Part shown: positions 45,512-54,675 of the stretch, one piece after another
Layout of the letters: every line of letters starts with the position of its first letter
Numbering within the stretch: position 1 is the stretch's first letter
Assembly: GCF_900566085.1 (NCBI RefSeq)
Contig: NZ_UPHT01000148.1
Span: 1 to 64,000, forward strand
Direction: 5' to 3'
Origin: Mycobacterium attenuatum
GTDB lineage: Bacteria > Actinomycetota > Actinomycetes > Mycobacteriales > Mycobacteriaceae
Length of the DNA: 64,000 bases
Notes under the pieces: generated by a model
What the model was told of the DNA's origin: nothing
The model's input: the letters and a program-made list of their open reading frames with translations, nothing else
Database searches by the model: none
Program-made: the position numbers and the translations under genes

Positions 45512-46691
45512 ATGTCAGCAATTGCGGCGTTTTCCACCCTTTCGCAGCAGTTGGCCTGGCCCACCGAGCACCGCGCCGAGGCTGCTGACCACTGGGAGGC
45601 TGTCGCCGGACGCTGCCACGGGGTGGCCAATCAGGTCTGGCGAGACGCGCTAGCGTGGATTGGCGCGGCGCGGCAGCCGACACGCTGCGCACCGAGACGC
45701 ATTCCGACATGCTGACGACCAGCGCGGTGGCCGACCAGTTGCATGAGGCGGCCAAAGTGGCCCGCAGCGGAGCCGCAGATCTGTATGCGGCGCGCTCGCG
45801 GGTGCGCTACGCGGTCCAGGATGCCCGCGCGGCGGGGTTCGATGTCGGCGAAGACCTGTCGGTCACAGATCGAAGCAGTGGTGGGTCGGCCGCGCAGCGT
45901 GCCGCCCGGCTAACCCAGGCACAAGCCTTCGCCGGCGACATCCGCCAACGAGCCGTCCAGCTGTCGGGGTCGATCAGCAAGTCGTCGCCAAAGTCACCGC
46001 CGTCGTGGCCGGCATCCGCCACGCCGTCCCGCCAACGCCTGTCCCCGCCGCACCGGCACAAGGCAAGCGCGTGCAGGCCATCGACAACCGCACCTGGAAA
46101 CAGGACCCGACGCCGGCGCCGACGCCGGAACCTGCCACCGGTTCCGAGCGCCGACGATATTCGCAAGGTGCTGCATAAATTGCCCGTCGGTAATTCCCCT
46201 GATGTCAGGGAGATCCGCTCACCAGAAGACCTTCAGAACCTGTGGAGGTGTGCCCAACAGAACGGGGTAGAAATCCTGAACGGCTAGGGCGATCCCAGCA
46301 AAGGCGCCCGATATCGACTTCCGGACGGCACAACGATTGGGCAACGCTGGGCTGCCGAGTCGACCGGAAAGCCCGTCCTTGATGTCCGGTTCCCCAGCAA
46401 AGGTGGCTATACAAAGGTGCATATCAACCCGCGAGGGGGCGTGCCAGACATTCCCGCACCTGTCAGGCCAGCGCCACCCGAGGTGCCAGCGGTCCAAGCG
46501 CCCGTCGAACCCCCAGCCGCGACGCGCCCACCGGCCACGCCGACGCCCGAACGCGCACCGCCACTGATCGGGATCGGCCCGGTACCGCCAGAATCCGTGC
46601 CACACCCTGTTCACCCGCCCCACAGCCACCACGGGCCCCGGTGCTGGGCAAGGACGAGTTACCCGACCTCGACAAATTCAACCCTGGATGA
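45512..46691 (+). pseudogene. WXG-like polymorphic-toxin-type gene, broken by four frame changes and an amber stop
   Basis: Homologous segments occur in three frames. The start is MSAIAAFSTLSQQLAWPTEH, a WXG-type helical region. At about 45660 the frame changes and DTLRTETHSDMLTTSAVADQLHEA follows. Near 45965 it changes again (VAKVTAVVAGIRHAVPPTP), and near 46145 it returns as SADDIRKVLHKLPVGNSP. A TAG at 46285-46287 follows EILNG. Read through, the C-terminus is RLPDGTTIGQRWAAESTG with KVHINPRGG, then a proline linker; a last frame change near 46635 leads to VLGKDELPDLDKFNPG and TGA at 46691. Domain order is typical of ESX-associated toxin-like proteins. It cannot be made in full. Confidence 0.75.
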
Positions 46692-46761
46692 CGCCCTGAC
46701 GTTGACTCCGACCGGTCGCCGACCAGCGAAAGCCCAAACACACCAACAAAGACGGAGAATT

Positions 46762-47178
46762 ATGACTCGACCCGACGAGAATAGACGGCCGGAGACCCAA
46801 CCAATTGAAACTGCACAAGACCGGCTGCAGGCGGAACTGCTGATCAGTGCGCTGTACGACCTGGTGCCGCTGGCTCAGATCGAATCGGCCATCACCCGCG
46901 ACAACCTCGCTACCACAATTCCCACCCGACAACAGTTCGCCCTGCGGACCATCCGATCGCTCTTGGAAGACGGGCTCATGCAAATTGGGGACCTTCCCTA
47001 CCCGGGCGAAAGGTTCGCAGGGTGGGACCTCTCGGTGGACGCTGCTATGGAGCGCGTCTCCAACCTTTTTGTCAGCAAATACGATGAGCCTGATCTGCGG
47101 GAATTCACGATCTGGCTGGGCCTCACGCCCGCCGGAGAACGGCAAGCCCACAAGTTCAAAGGTGACTCGACGGGCTGA
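46762..47178 (+). CDS. Hypothetical protein next to toxin remnant, possible immunity partner
   Basis: A 138-residue intact, soluble, helical protein (LQAELLISALYDLVPLAQIESAITRDN, FALRTIRSLLEDGLMQIGDLP, EFTIWLGLTPAGERQAHKF). ATG 46762 has GGAG at 5-8 bp. It starts 70 bp after the end of the broken toxin gene on the same strand. Short, acidic, downstream genes of this kind often encode immunity proteins; here that is inference from position only. I recognise no named domain. Confidence 0.6.
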   Translation: MTRPDENRRPETQPIETAQDRLQAELLISALYDLVPLAQIESAITRDNLATTIPTRQQFALRTIRSLLEDGLMQIGDLPYPGERFAGWDLSVDAAMERVSNLFVSKYDEPDLREFTIWLGLTPAGERQAHKFKGDSTG

Positions 47179-47251
47179 TTCGTCAAGCGCGCAGTAATAG
47201 GGCAGTACTCGTCAACGATTTTCAGTCACGCACGTCGACACCGGAATCCCC

Positions 47252-48256
47252 TTACGCCCCATGGCCGGCCGGCACCCGTTCCTCCTCGACCGGCGGGCCT
47301 GGTGGCGTCCCATCGCCGAAAGGCCTGCCGCCCAATACTCCCCGATCATGTGGTGTGAGCCATCCGGCTAGCTCAGGCCCCTTGGGCACGATACGGGTCG
47401 GGTTGATGTCGGCGTGCACGATGTAGTAGTGCTGCTTGATCTGAACGAAGTCGACGGTATCGCCGAAGCCGGGTGTCTGGAACAGGTCACGGGCATAAGC
47501 CCATAACACCGGCATCTCGCTCAACTTGCACCGATTGCACTTGAAGTGCCCGTGGTACACCGGGTCGAAGCGGACCAGCGTGGTGAACAACCGCACGTCG
47601 GCCTCGGTGATGGTGTCGCCCACCAGGTATCGCTGCATCGCCAGGCGGTCGCTGACCCAATCCAGCGCGGTGAACAGCCGGGCGTAGGCGGCATCGTAGG
47701 CCTCCTGCGAACCGGCAAAGCCACAGCGGTAAACCCCATTGTTGATTTCGGTGTAGACCCTCTTGCTTACCTCGTCGATCTCGGCCCGCAATACCTCGGG
47801 GTAGAGCTGCGGCGCACCGTCGCGATGGTATGCGGCCCACTGCGTGGAAAGGTCCAAGGTGATGTGCGCGAAATCGTTGGTGACCACCGCCCCGCTGGCC
47901 ACCTCGACGATTGCCGGGACCGTAATGCCCTTGGGGTAGTTGGGGAAACGCTTGAAATAGGCGTCCTGCAGGCGCGGGATTTTCAGTACCGGGTCGACGC
48001 CCCCGGGATCGAGGTCGAACGTCCAGCTGCGCTCGTCGTGGGTGGGACCGCAAAACCCGATGGACAGCACGGGCTCCAGGCCAAGCAGCCGCCGCACAAT
48101 GATGGTGCGGTTGGCCCAGGGGCAGGCGCGGGCGACCACAAGGCGGTAGCGGCCCGGCTCCACCGGATAACCATCTCGACCGTCCGCGGTGATGCGGGTG
48201 GTGATGTAGTCGGTGTCGCGGTTGAACTCGCCCGTCCCGGCGACGTAACCGGCCAT
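47252..48256 (-). CDS. Glutathionyl-hydroquinone-reductase-like GST (Xi class, YqjG/PcpF type)
   Basis: A 334-residue thioredoxin-fold transferase. The catalytic cysteine is Cys45 in ACPWANR, the signature of S-glutathionyl-hydroquinone reductases; in mycobacteria mycothiol is the likely thiol. Typical later segments are VPAIVEVASGAVVTNDF, RVYTEINNGVYRCGFA and ADVRLFTTLVRFDPVYHGHFKCN. It should reduce thiol-hydroquinone conjugates or dehalogenate. It follows fadE10 by 6 bp on the same strand, so they are cotranscribed. Confidence 0.88.
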   Translation of the reverse strand: MAGYVAGTGEFNRDTDYITTRITADGRDGYPVEPGRYRLVVARACPWANRTIIVRRLLGLEPVLSIGFCGPTHDERSWTFDLDPGGVDPVLKIPRLQDAYFKRFPNYPKGITVPAIVEVASGAVVTNDFAHITLDLSTQWAAYHRDGAPQLYPEVLRAEIDEVSKRVYTEINNGVYRCGFAGSQEAYDAAYARLFTALDWVSDRLAMQRYLVGDTITEADVRLFTTLVRFDPVYHGHFKCNRCKLSEMPVLWAYARDLFQTPGFGDTVDFVQIKQHYYIVHADINPTRIVPKGPELAGWLTPHDRGVLGGRPFGDGTPPGPPVEEERVPAGHGA

Positions 48257-48262
48257 GGGCGA

Positions 48263-50209
48263 CTAAAGCTGTGCTTCAGCTGGCAATGTCAGGAATCGAC
48301 GGGCCAGATTGGATTCGGTGGAAGGCCCTGGTTCCCAGGGCGCGATCCAAGGTCCGGTGCCCTCCGACTGATCGATGATCCCCTCCTCCAGCCAGGTGTA
48401 GCGACCCTCCAGCACGTCGTTGGTCAGGCGAACGTCGCTGCTGTCGGTGTTGGCCCACAATGCGTGGAACAGCGCCTCGACTCGCAGAGTCGCTTGCTCG
48501 CAGAAGATTTCGGCCAGCTCATAGGCCTGATGACCGACGACCGGGTCCGCAGCCCGTTGGGCCTCGGCACGGACGCACGCCGCGGACATGGCGAACAGCT
48601 CCGCACCGATATCGACGATGCGCCCGAGGAACCCTTGCTTTTGCTCCAGCCGCGCCTGCCAACGCGCCATCCCGTAGAAGGTGTTGCGGGCCAGCTTACG
48701 CGTGGAGCGTTCGACGAATCGCAGATGCGACGCCAGTGGGCCGAATTCCTGATATGCCGTGGGTCGCTGCCCTTCGCCGAATACCAGCTGCGGCAACCAC
48801 TTTGCATAGAACCCACTGGCACCGACCGCTGCTGCGGCCTTCTGGCGCAGATCGGTCTCGGGTTTGGCGAGATCACCGGCGGCTGTCAGGTGCGCGTCCA
48901 CCGCCTCCCGCGCGATGAGCAGCCGCATGATCTCACTGGATCCCTCAAAGATTCGGTTGATCCGCATGTCCCGCAGCGACTGCTCGACCGGTGCCGCGCG
49001 CTCACCTCGAGCGGCCAACGACTCGGCGGTCTCGTACCCTCGTCCGCCCCGTATCTGCAGCAGCTCGTCGGCAATCCGACACGTCATCTCGCTGGACCAC
49101 AACTTGGCCAGCGCAGCCTCGATGCGAATGTCGTTGCGACCCTCGTCGGCCATCTGGCCGGACAGCTCGACCACAGCGTCCAGCGCGTAGGTGGTGGCGG
49201 CGATGAACGCGATCTTGCCGGCCACCGCCTCGTGTTTGCCTACCGGCTTTCCCCACTGCACCCGCTCACGCGACCATTCACGCGCTATCTTCAGCGACCA
49301 CTTGCACGATCCGGTGACCATCGCCGGTATCGCCAATCGTCCGGCGTTGAGTGTGGTCAGCGCGATCTTGAGACCGTCGCCCTCCCGACCGATCAGGTTC
49401 TCGGCGGGAACCCGCACGCGGTGCAGCCTGGTTACGCCGTTCTCGATACCGCGCAGTCCCATGAACTTGTTGCGCCGCTCCACGGTGATCCCGGGCGAGT
49501 CAGCCTCCACGACGAAAGCGCTTATGCCGCCCCGATGCCCCTCGCTTTTGGGGACCCGGGCCATGACGACCAGCAGTTCGGCGACCACGCCATTGGTAGT
49601 CCACAGTTTGAGGCCCTCGAGTTCGTAAGCCCCGCCGTCCTCGATCGGTGTTGCCGTCGCGGCCAGCCGCGCCGGGTCGGAGCCCACGTCGGGCTCGGTG
49701 AGCAGGAACGCCGAGAGGGCGCCAGCGGCGCACCGCGGCAAGAACTTCCGCTTCTGCTCCGGGCTACCGGCAAGCTTCAACGGTTCGGGCACACCGATCG
49801 ACTGGTGGGCCGACAGCAGTGCGCCCAGGCTCGGATGCACCGTCGAGGCCATCATCAGCGCGCGGTTGTAGGCAACCTGCGACATGTTCAATCCGCCATA
49901 CTCGGCCGGTATTTTCATGCCGAAGCAACCCAGTTCGGCCAGGCCCTTCACGTATTCGTCGGGAATCTGGGCATCGCGCTCAATGACGCTGCCGTCGACG
50001 GTGGCGAGGAATTCCCGCAACTTGCCCAGGAATGCCCCGATGCGAGCCTCGTCAGCTTCGGACGGTTTTGGAAACGGATGTATCAGTTCGAGCGGGAAGC
50101 GGCCGAGAAAAATTTCCTTTGCAAAAGATGGTTTGTCCCAACCACTTTCGCGCGATTCTTCGGCAAGCGCTCGCGCCTGCTGTTCGGTGACTTGCACTTG
50201 CTGCGCCAT
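48263..50209 (-). CDS. fadE10: Acyl-CoA dehydrogenase FadE10
   Basis: A 648-residue very-long-chain-type acyl-CoA dehydrogenase, FAD-dependent, forming enoyl-CoA in fatty-acid breakdown. The ACAD core shows FGMKIPAEYGGLNMSQ, AFLLTEPDVGSDPA, FMGLRGIENGVTRLHRVRVPAENLIG, RIADELLQIRGGRGYETAESLA and the catalytic Glu segment INRIFEGSSEIMRLL. A C-terminal helical extension of about 200 residues is as in VLCAD/FadE10. ATG 50209 is used. It leads an operon with the GST. Confidence 0.93.
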   Translation of the reverse strand: MAQQVQVTEQQARALAEESRESGWDKPSFAKEIFLGRFPLELIHPFPKPSEADEARIGAFLGKLREFLATVDGSVIERDAQIPDEYVKGLAELGCFGMKIPAEYGGLNMSQVAYNRALMMASTVHPSLGALLSAHQSIGVPEPLKLAGSPEQKRKFLPRCAAGALSAFLLTEPDVGSDPARLAATATPIEDGGAYELEGLKLWTTNGVVAELLVVMARVPKSEGHRGGISAFVVEADSPGITVERRNKFMGLRGIENGVTRLHRVRVPAENLIGREGDGLKIALTTLNAGRLAIPAMVTGSCKWSLKIAREWSRERVQWGKPVGKHEAVAGKIAFIAATTYALDAVVELSGQMADEGRNDIRIEAALAKLWSSEMTCRIADELLQIRGGRGYETAESLAARGERAAPVEQSLRDMRINRIFEGSSEIMRLLIAREAVDAHLTAAGDLAKPETDLRQKAAAAVGASGFYAKWLPQLVFGEGQRPTAYQEFGPLASHLRFVERSTRKLARNTFYGMARWQARLEQKQGFLGRIVDIGAELFAMSAACVRAEAQRAADPVVGHQAYELAEIFCEQATLRVEALFHALWANTDSSDVRLTNDVLEGRYTWLEEGIIDQSEGTGPWIAPWEPGPSTESNLARRFLTLPAEAQL

Positions 50210-50582
50210 CGCGGCCTCCTCGCCGATGAACCGATATGAGGATTGATTACCCGGTTCCTGCCCGATAGTACGACGCAGCGCGGCCCAAATGACCGCTTCC
50301 GGGTCTCAACAAAAGCTGGGCGGTCGCCCAGCGCAGCCCGCGCACTGTTGGGCGCCCGGACCGGCGGGCTCGTCGCGGCGCCGCGCGCCGGTTATGACAC
50401 AGCCACGATCACAGCACGACCATTAACCACCAAAAGTGTTGCCTGCTAAACATGTTCAGCCGCCAGCCCGCGACCACAAATCGCAGACCCGGCGGATCCG
50501 ACCGACCAGCGGTGCGACAACAGGGCCACCGCGCGACATCAACGGCAGCTGGTCGCGCCGGCAGCATCGGGTGCTGGCGCGG
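50210..50582. other. Gene-free stretch between fadE10 and cspB-like
   Basis: About 370 bp with the fadE10 promoter at its left end. A PE_PGRS gene (PE_PGRS15) is at this place in M. tuberculosis but no PE or PGRS sequence is visible here. Only short, unconvincing open frames occur. Confidence 0.5.
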
Positions 50583-50987
50583 TTAAGCGTCCAACTCCCG
50601 CGCCACCGCCTTGACCACCTCGGAAACCCGCCGAGCCGTCTTGCGATCGGGGTAGCGGCCCTTGCGCAACTCGGGCTGCACCGTGCTCTCCAGCAAGGTG
50701 ATCATGTCCTCGACCATGCCGTGCAGTTCATCGGGACTGTGTTTGTGCTCGACCGCCTCACGGCGCGTGCGAGCCAGGCTCGGTGGCGGGTCGATCAGCT
50801 TGAGGCTCAGCGCCTGCGGTCCGCGCCGCCCGGACGCGATCCCGAACTCCACGCGTTGCCCCGCTTTAAGTCCCTCGACACCCGCCGGCAACGCCGAGGA
50901 ACGGACGTAGACGTCCTCGCCGTCCTCCTGCGACAGGAAGCCGAACCCCTTTTCGGAGTCGTACCACTTCACCTTGCCGGTCGGCAC
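50583..50987 (-). CDS. cspB: Cold-shock-domain protein CspB-like (Rv0871-like)
   Basis: A 134-residue nucleic-acid-binding protein. The cold-shock domain occupies residues 1-65 with the RNA-binding patches GKVKWYDSEKGFGFLSQ and DVYVRSSAL. A 70-residue charged C-terminal extension (HSPDELHGMVEDMITLLESTVQPELRKGRYPDRKTARRV) is unusual for CSPs but conserved in mycobacteria. GTG 50987 gives the family length. Confidence 0.92.
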   Translation of the reverse strand: MPTGKVKWYDSEKGFGFLSQEDGEDVYVRSSALPAGVEGLKAGQRVEFGIASGRRGPQALSLKLIDPPPSLARTRREAVEHKHSPDELHGMVEDMITLLESTVQPELRKGRYPDRKTARRVSEVVKAVARELDA

Positions 50988-51149
50988 TGCTCTCACCTGC
51001 TTGTCTGACGGATCGCTGGGAATTCCACACCAAGAAGCGCCCCACATGCGCAGGACGCAATGACGATCTCAGATCCTACTCGGATCGTCGCCCGCCAAGC
51101 ATCCGTGTTTACCCGTACTGAGTAGGCTGGCATTACCGCTGGAGGAGAT

Positions 51150-51554
51150 ATGCGCCTGATTCTGAACGTTATCTGGCTGGTCTTCGGTGGCCTGTGGCTG
51201 GCCATCGGGTACCTGGTCGCGGCGTTGGTCTGTTTCCTTCTCATCGTCACTATCCCGTTCGGCTTTGCGGCCCTGCGCATCGCGTTGTACACGTTTTGGC
51301 CGTTCGGCAGGACGATTGTCGACAAGCCGAGCGCTGGGACCGGTGCCCTGCTGGGTAACGTCATCTGGGTATTGCTGTTCGGTATCTGGCTGGCAATCGG
51401 GCATGTGGTCAGCGCGGTGGCGATGGCCGCCACGATCGTCGGCATTCCGCTGGCCCTGGCCAATCTCAAATTGATCCCGGTGTCTTTGGTGCCGTTGGGC
51501 AAAGAAATAGTTCCTGTCGGTGCGCCGGCGCGAGTCGAACGTGTGACCGCATGA
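51150..51554 (+). CDS. YccF-family membrane protein (DUF307, Rv0870c-like)
   Basis: A 134-residue membrane protein with two repeats of the YccF motif (LNVIWLVFGGLWLAIGYLVAALV and GNVIWVLLFGIWLAIGHVVSAV) giving four helices. The function is unknown. It overlaps the moaA2 start by 4 bp (ATGA), so the two are coupled, although no link to molybdopterin is known. Confidence 0.88.
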   Translation: MRLILNVIWLVFGGLWLAIGYLVAALVCFLLIVTIPFGFAALRIALYTFWPFGRTIVDKPSAGTGALLGNVIWVLLFGIWLAIGHVVSAVAMAATIVGIPLALANLKLIPVSLVPLGKEIVPVGAPARVERVTA

Positions 51555-52636
51555 CGGTCACGGCGCTGGGCGTCCCGACCGTGCGTGGCCGGTTGCCGGC
51601 GCCAACCACCGTGCCCGACGGCGCCCCTGCGGAAGGTCCCTTGCTGGACAGCTTCAACCGCGTCGCCACCGATCTCAGGGTTTCGCTGACCGACCGCTGC
51701 AATCTGCGGTGCAACTACTGCATGCCGGCCGAGGGCCTGGACTGGTTGCCCGGGCAGCAATTGCTGCGCCCTGATGAGCTGGTCAGGCTGATCCACATCG
51801 CCGTTCACCGGCTCGGTGTCACCAGCGTGCGGTTTACCGGCGGCGAGCCGCTGTTGGCGCGTCACCTGGAAGAGGTCGTGGCGGCAACGGCCGGCCTGCG
51901 GCCTCGTCCGGAGATCTCGTTGACCACCAACGGCGTCGGACTGGCGCGGCGGGCAGCTGCCCTGGCCGACGCGGGCCTGGACCGGGTGAACGTGTCTCTG
52001 GACAGCGTGGACCGCACCCATTTCGCCGCCATCACCCGTCGGGACCGGCTTACCGACGTGTTGGACGGCCTGGCCGCCGCCAAGGATGCCGGCCTGACGC
52101 CGGTCAAGGTGAACGCCGTGCTCGACCCCGGAACCGGCCGCACGGACGTCGTCGCATTGCTGCGCTTCTGCCTGGAGAACGGCTACCAACTGCGAGTCAT
52201 CGAACAGATGCCGCTCGATGCCGGCCACCAATGGCGCCGCGGCGCCGCGCTGAGCGCCGACGACGTGCTGGCGGCGCTGCGGCCACACTTTCGCTTGCGG
52301 ACCGATCCGACGCCGCGAGGTTCGGCACCCGCCGAGCTTTGGCTGGTCGACTCGGGCCCGGACACGCCGACCGGGAAGTTCGGGGTCATCGCCTCGGTCT
52401 CGCACGCGTTCTGCTCGACGTGCGACCGCACCCGGCTCACCGCCGACGGCCAGATCCGTAGCTGCCTGTTCGCCAGCGAGGAGACCGACCTGCGCGGCTT
52501 GATGCGCGGCGGGGCCGATGACGATGCGATCGAGCGGGCATGGCGGACCGCGATGTGGCGCAAGCCAGCCGGCCACGGCATCAACGATCCCGATTTCGTA
52601 CAGCCCGACCGTCCGATGAGCGCCATCGGTGGCTGA
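51551..52636 (+). CDS. moaA2: GTP 3',8-cyclase MoaA2
   Basis: Radical-SAM enzyme of molybdopterin synthesis (361 residues), converting GTP to 3',8-cyclo-GTP. The SAM cluster cysteines are C50, C54 and C57 (DRCNLRCNYCMP). The second cluster is in HAFCSTCDRTRLTADGQIRSCLF. The C-terminal GG (SAIGG) needed for activity is present. It is coupled to moaD2, whose start lies inside its last codons. Confidence 0.94.
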   Translation: MTVTALGVPTVRGRLPAPTTVPDGAPAEGPLLDSFNRVATDLRVSLTDRCNLRCNYCMPAEGLDWLPGQQLLRPDELVRLIHIAVHRLGVTSVRFTGGEPLLARHLEEVVAATAGLRPRPEISLTTNGVGLARRAAALADAGLDRVNVSLDSVDRTHFAAITRRDRLTDVLDGLAAAKDAGLTPVKVNAVLDPGTGRTDVVALLRFCLENGYQLRVIEQMPLDAGHQWRRGAALSADDVLAALRPHFRLRTDPTPRGSAPAELWLVDSGPDTPTGKFGVIASVSHAFCSTCDRTRLTADGQIRSCLFASEETDLRGLMRGGADDDAIERAWRTAMWRKPAGHGINDPDFVQPDRPMSAIGG

Positions 52637-52907
52637 CTCGATGGCACGTGCCGCCGAGAAGCAGGTGACCGTCCGCTATTTCGCGGCGGCCCGGGCGGCC
52701 GCCGGTGTCGAGTCGGAAACAATCACAGTGCGACCCGACACGACGGTGGCCGAGTTGGTGACGGGGCTGGCCGCACACAGCGCTCAGCTGGCGACGGTGT
52801 TGGCCCGATGCTCTTATCTGCGTAACGGAATTGCCGTCCGAGACGACACAACACCGTTATCCGCCGGCGACACGGTTGACGTACTCCCCCCTTTCGCCGG
52901 GGGCTGA
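52629..52907 (+). CDS. moaD2: Molybdopterin synthase small subunit MoaD2
   Basis: A 92-residue ubiquitin-like sulfur carrier (VTVRYFAAARAAAG, VLPPFAGG). The C-terminal GG is the site of adenylation and thiocarboxylation. It pairs with MoaE2 to add sulfur to precursor Z. GTG 52629 overlaps the moaA2 stop and gives the family length; ATG 52641 is an alternative. Confidence 0.93.
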   Translation: MADSMARAAEKQVTVRYFAAARAAAGVESETITVRPDTTVAELVTGLAAHSAQLATVLARCSYLRNGIAVRDDTTPLSAGDTVDVLPPFAGG

Positions 52908-52911
52908 CCCT

Positions 52912-52927
52912 TGTGAGATATCTCACG
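52912..52927. promoter_or_regulatory. CRP-like site upstream of rpfA
   Basis: TGTGAGATATCTCACG contains a perfect 14-bp palindrome and fits the mycobacterial CRP (Rv3676) consensus TGTGA-N6-TCACA with one end mismatch. M. tuberculosis rpfA is a known CRP target. The site is 5 bp downstream of the moaD2 stop. Confidence 0.75.
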
Positions 52928-53084
52928 TAACGGAACGATAACAAGCCGGACACGACATGGTGTCGGGTGTTATGACCTGCGCAAATGAGCGCGCTTCCTG
53001 GGCTTTTGGCGAGCTTCAGTGAGCAAAACGCCGGCTCACCTCACACGTGACGGGATCGGCTGAAACCGCTACCGTCTCCGAAGG

Positions 53085-53325
53085 CTCGTCAACGAACCAC
53101 TGACTTGCCCACCCCGCCTACCACGCGCCGAGCTCCATCCAGTAGGTGAGGGGTTCCGACCGCGGGATGGAGGCGGGGGACCCATCAGGTCCGCCGAGAT
53201 CGGACCGGGGCCGGTTTACGGCCCTTGGGGTGAAGCCGACGTCGTCTCATCGGAGTACGACGCTGGCCGGGTGACCTCTCTCAACCCGAACCCGACAGCT
53301 GACCTCGCAGGCGTGCACAGAGAGG
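53085..53325 (+). ncRNA. ydaO-yuaA type (cyclic di-AMP) riboswitch in the rpfA leader
   Basis: Landmarks of the class occur in order: GGAGGCGGGGGACCCA at 53169-53184, GGGGTGAAGCCGA at 53227-53239, GGCCGGGTGACCTCTC at 53265-53280 and CAGCTGACCTCGCAGGCG at 53296-53313, just before the AGAGGAA ribosome-binding site. In other bacteria such elements switch off cell-wall hydrolase genes when cyclic di-AMP is high. Limits are approximate. Confidence 0.75.
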
Positions 53326-53338
53326 AATCACCGAGCGT

Positions 53339-54241
53339 ATGAGTGGACGTCACCGTAAGCCCACGACATCAAGTGTCAGCGTCGCCAAGATCGCCTTTAC
53401 CGGCGCCGTGCTTGGTGGCGGCGGAATCGCCATGGCCGGTCAGGCCAGCGCAGCCACCGACTGGGAATGGGATCAGGTAGCCCGTTGCGAGTCCGGCGGC
53501 AACTGGGCGATCAACACCGGCAACGGCTACTACGGCGGCGTGCAGTTCACCCCGGGCACCTGGGCCTCCCACGGCGGCGGCGAGTTCGCCCCATCGGCTC
53601 AACTGGCCACCCGGGAACAGCAGATCGCGGTCGCCGAGCGAGTGCTGGCCACCCAGGGCCGCGGAGCCTGGCCGGTGTGCGGTCATGGACTGTCCGCTGC
53701 CACTCCGCGCGATGTCCCCGCTCCGGCCGCACTGGACGCGCCCGTCGATGCGCCGGATGTCAACGGCGAACCGGCTCCGCTGGCCGACGCTCCGCCCCCC
53801 GCGGACGTCGCGCCGCCAGCCGACCCGGCACCCGAGGTGCAATTTGCCGGAAATGAGCTGCCGGCTCCCCAGGCTCCCGCCGAGCTGGCGGCACCTGCCG
53901 CCCCGGCAGACCTGCCCCCGGCCCCTGCCGACCTGCCGCCCGCTCCGGCGGACTTGGCGCCGCCGGCCCCTGCGGACCTGCCGCCGGCCCCTGCCGACGT
54001 GAGCCCGCCGGCAGACCCGGCACGGCCCGCCCCGGAGGCCCCGGCAGTCGTCGATGCAGCCTTACCGCTGCCCGACCCGGCTGACGCGCCTCCGCCGGCT
54101 GACAACGGCGACGCACCGGTGGAAATCCACCAGGTCGAGACTGTCGCCTACACGAAGAAACTGTGGCAGGCGATTGTGGGGCAAAACGTCAGCGGCAATG
54201 ACGCGCTGGACGCGCTCGCGCAGCCGACCGTCATCGGCTGA
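53339..54241 (+). CDS. rpfA: Resuscitation-promoting factor RpfA
   Basis: A secreted muralytic enzyme (300 residues) that cleaves peptidoglycan and wakes dormant cells. The signal peptide ends near residue 38 (GQASAAT). The lysozyme-like Rpf domain follows (residues 39-115) with catalytic Glu51 in ARCESGGNWAINTGNGYYGGVQF and a cysteine pair (C50 and WPVCG). The C-terminal part is a proline/alanine region with repeats of APADLPP type. It is shorter than I recall for M. tuberculosis RpfA because there are fewer repeats. AGAGGAA is upstream of ATG 53339. Confidence 0.95.
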   Translation: MSGRHRKPTTSSVSVAKIAFTGAVLGGGGIAMAGQASAATDWEWDQVARCESGGNWAINTGNGYYGGVQFTPGTWASHGGGEFAPSAQLATREQQIAVAERVLATQGRGAWPVCGHGLSAATPRDVPAPAALDAPVDAPDVNGEPAPLADAPPPADVAPPADPAPEVQFAGNELPAPQAPAELAAPAAPADLPPAPADLPPAPADLAPPAPADLPPAPADVSPPADPARPAPEAPAVVDAALPLPDPADAPPPADNGDAPVEIHQVETVAYTKKLWQAIVGQNVSGNDALDALAQPTVIG

Positions 54242-54249
54242 TCAAAGGT

Positions 54250-54675
54250 TCAAGCCGAACCCACCCATTCTTCGGAACCATCACCGAAGAACTGATGCTT
54301 CCAAACCGGTAGCCGCTCTTTGATGCTGTCCACCAGCTGCGCGCAGGTGGCAAACGCGGCCTGTCGATGATCGGCGGCGACGGCGGCCACCAGGGCCGCC
54401 TCCCCGACCGCCAGGACGCCGATGCGGTGACTGGCCGCCACGGCGTGTACCCCAGTGGAGTTTTCGGCGATCTCGGCTACCACGTCGGCAAGCACCTGGT
54501 TGGCCGACGGATGCGCCGAATACTCCAACCGCACCACGTCCCGTCCGCCATCGTGGTTGCGGACCACTCCGACGAACCCGACGACAGCGCCGGCCGCGTG
54601 ATGGCTCACCAGGCTCTCATGCTCGGCCAGATCGATCGGTTGGTCGGTCAGCGAAGCGCGCAGGACCTGCGTCAT
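54250..54675 (-). CDS. moaE2: Molybdopterin synthase large subunit MoaE2
   Basis: The catalytic subunit (141 residues) that inserts two sulfurs into precursor Z with MoaD2. Family motifs are GAVVGFVGVVRNHDGGRDV, LEYSAHPSA, HRIGVLAVGEAALV and the active-site lysine segment SIKERLPVWKHQFF. ATG 54675 overlaps the mog stop by 4 bp. It is the last gene of the Rv0863-moaC2-mog-moaE2 operon. Confidence 0.93.
   Translation of the reverse strand: MTQVLRASLTDQPIDLAEHESLVSHHAAGAVVGFVGVVRNHDGGRDVVRLEYSAHPSANQVLADVVAEIAENSTGVHAVAASHRIGVLAVGEAALVAAVAADHRQAAFATCAQLVDSIKERLPVWKHQFFGDGSEEWVGSA

Larger units (their letters stand above)
52908..53338 (+). other. Long leader region of rpfA
   Basis: A 430-bp gene-free stretch containing the CRP-like site, the rpfA promoter and the ydaO-type riboswitch annotated separately. 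Confidence 0.8.

Noticed and set aside
47546..50239. An 897-codon plus-strand open frame
   Set aside because: It lies opposite fadE10 and the GST, which have clear catalytic motifs; the frame is open only because of high GC.
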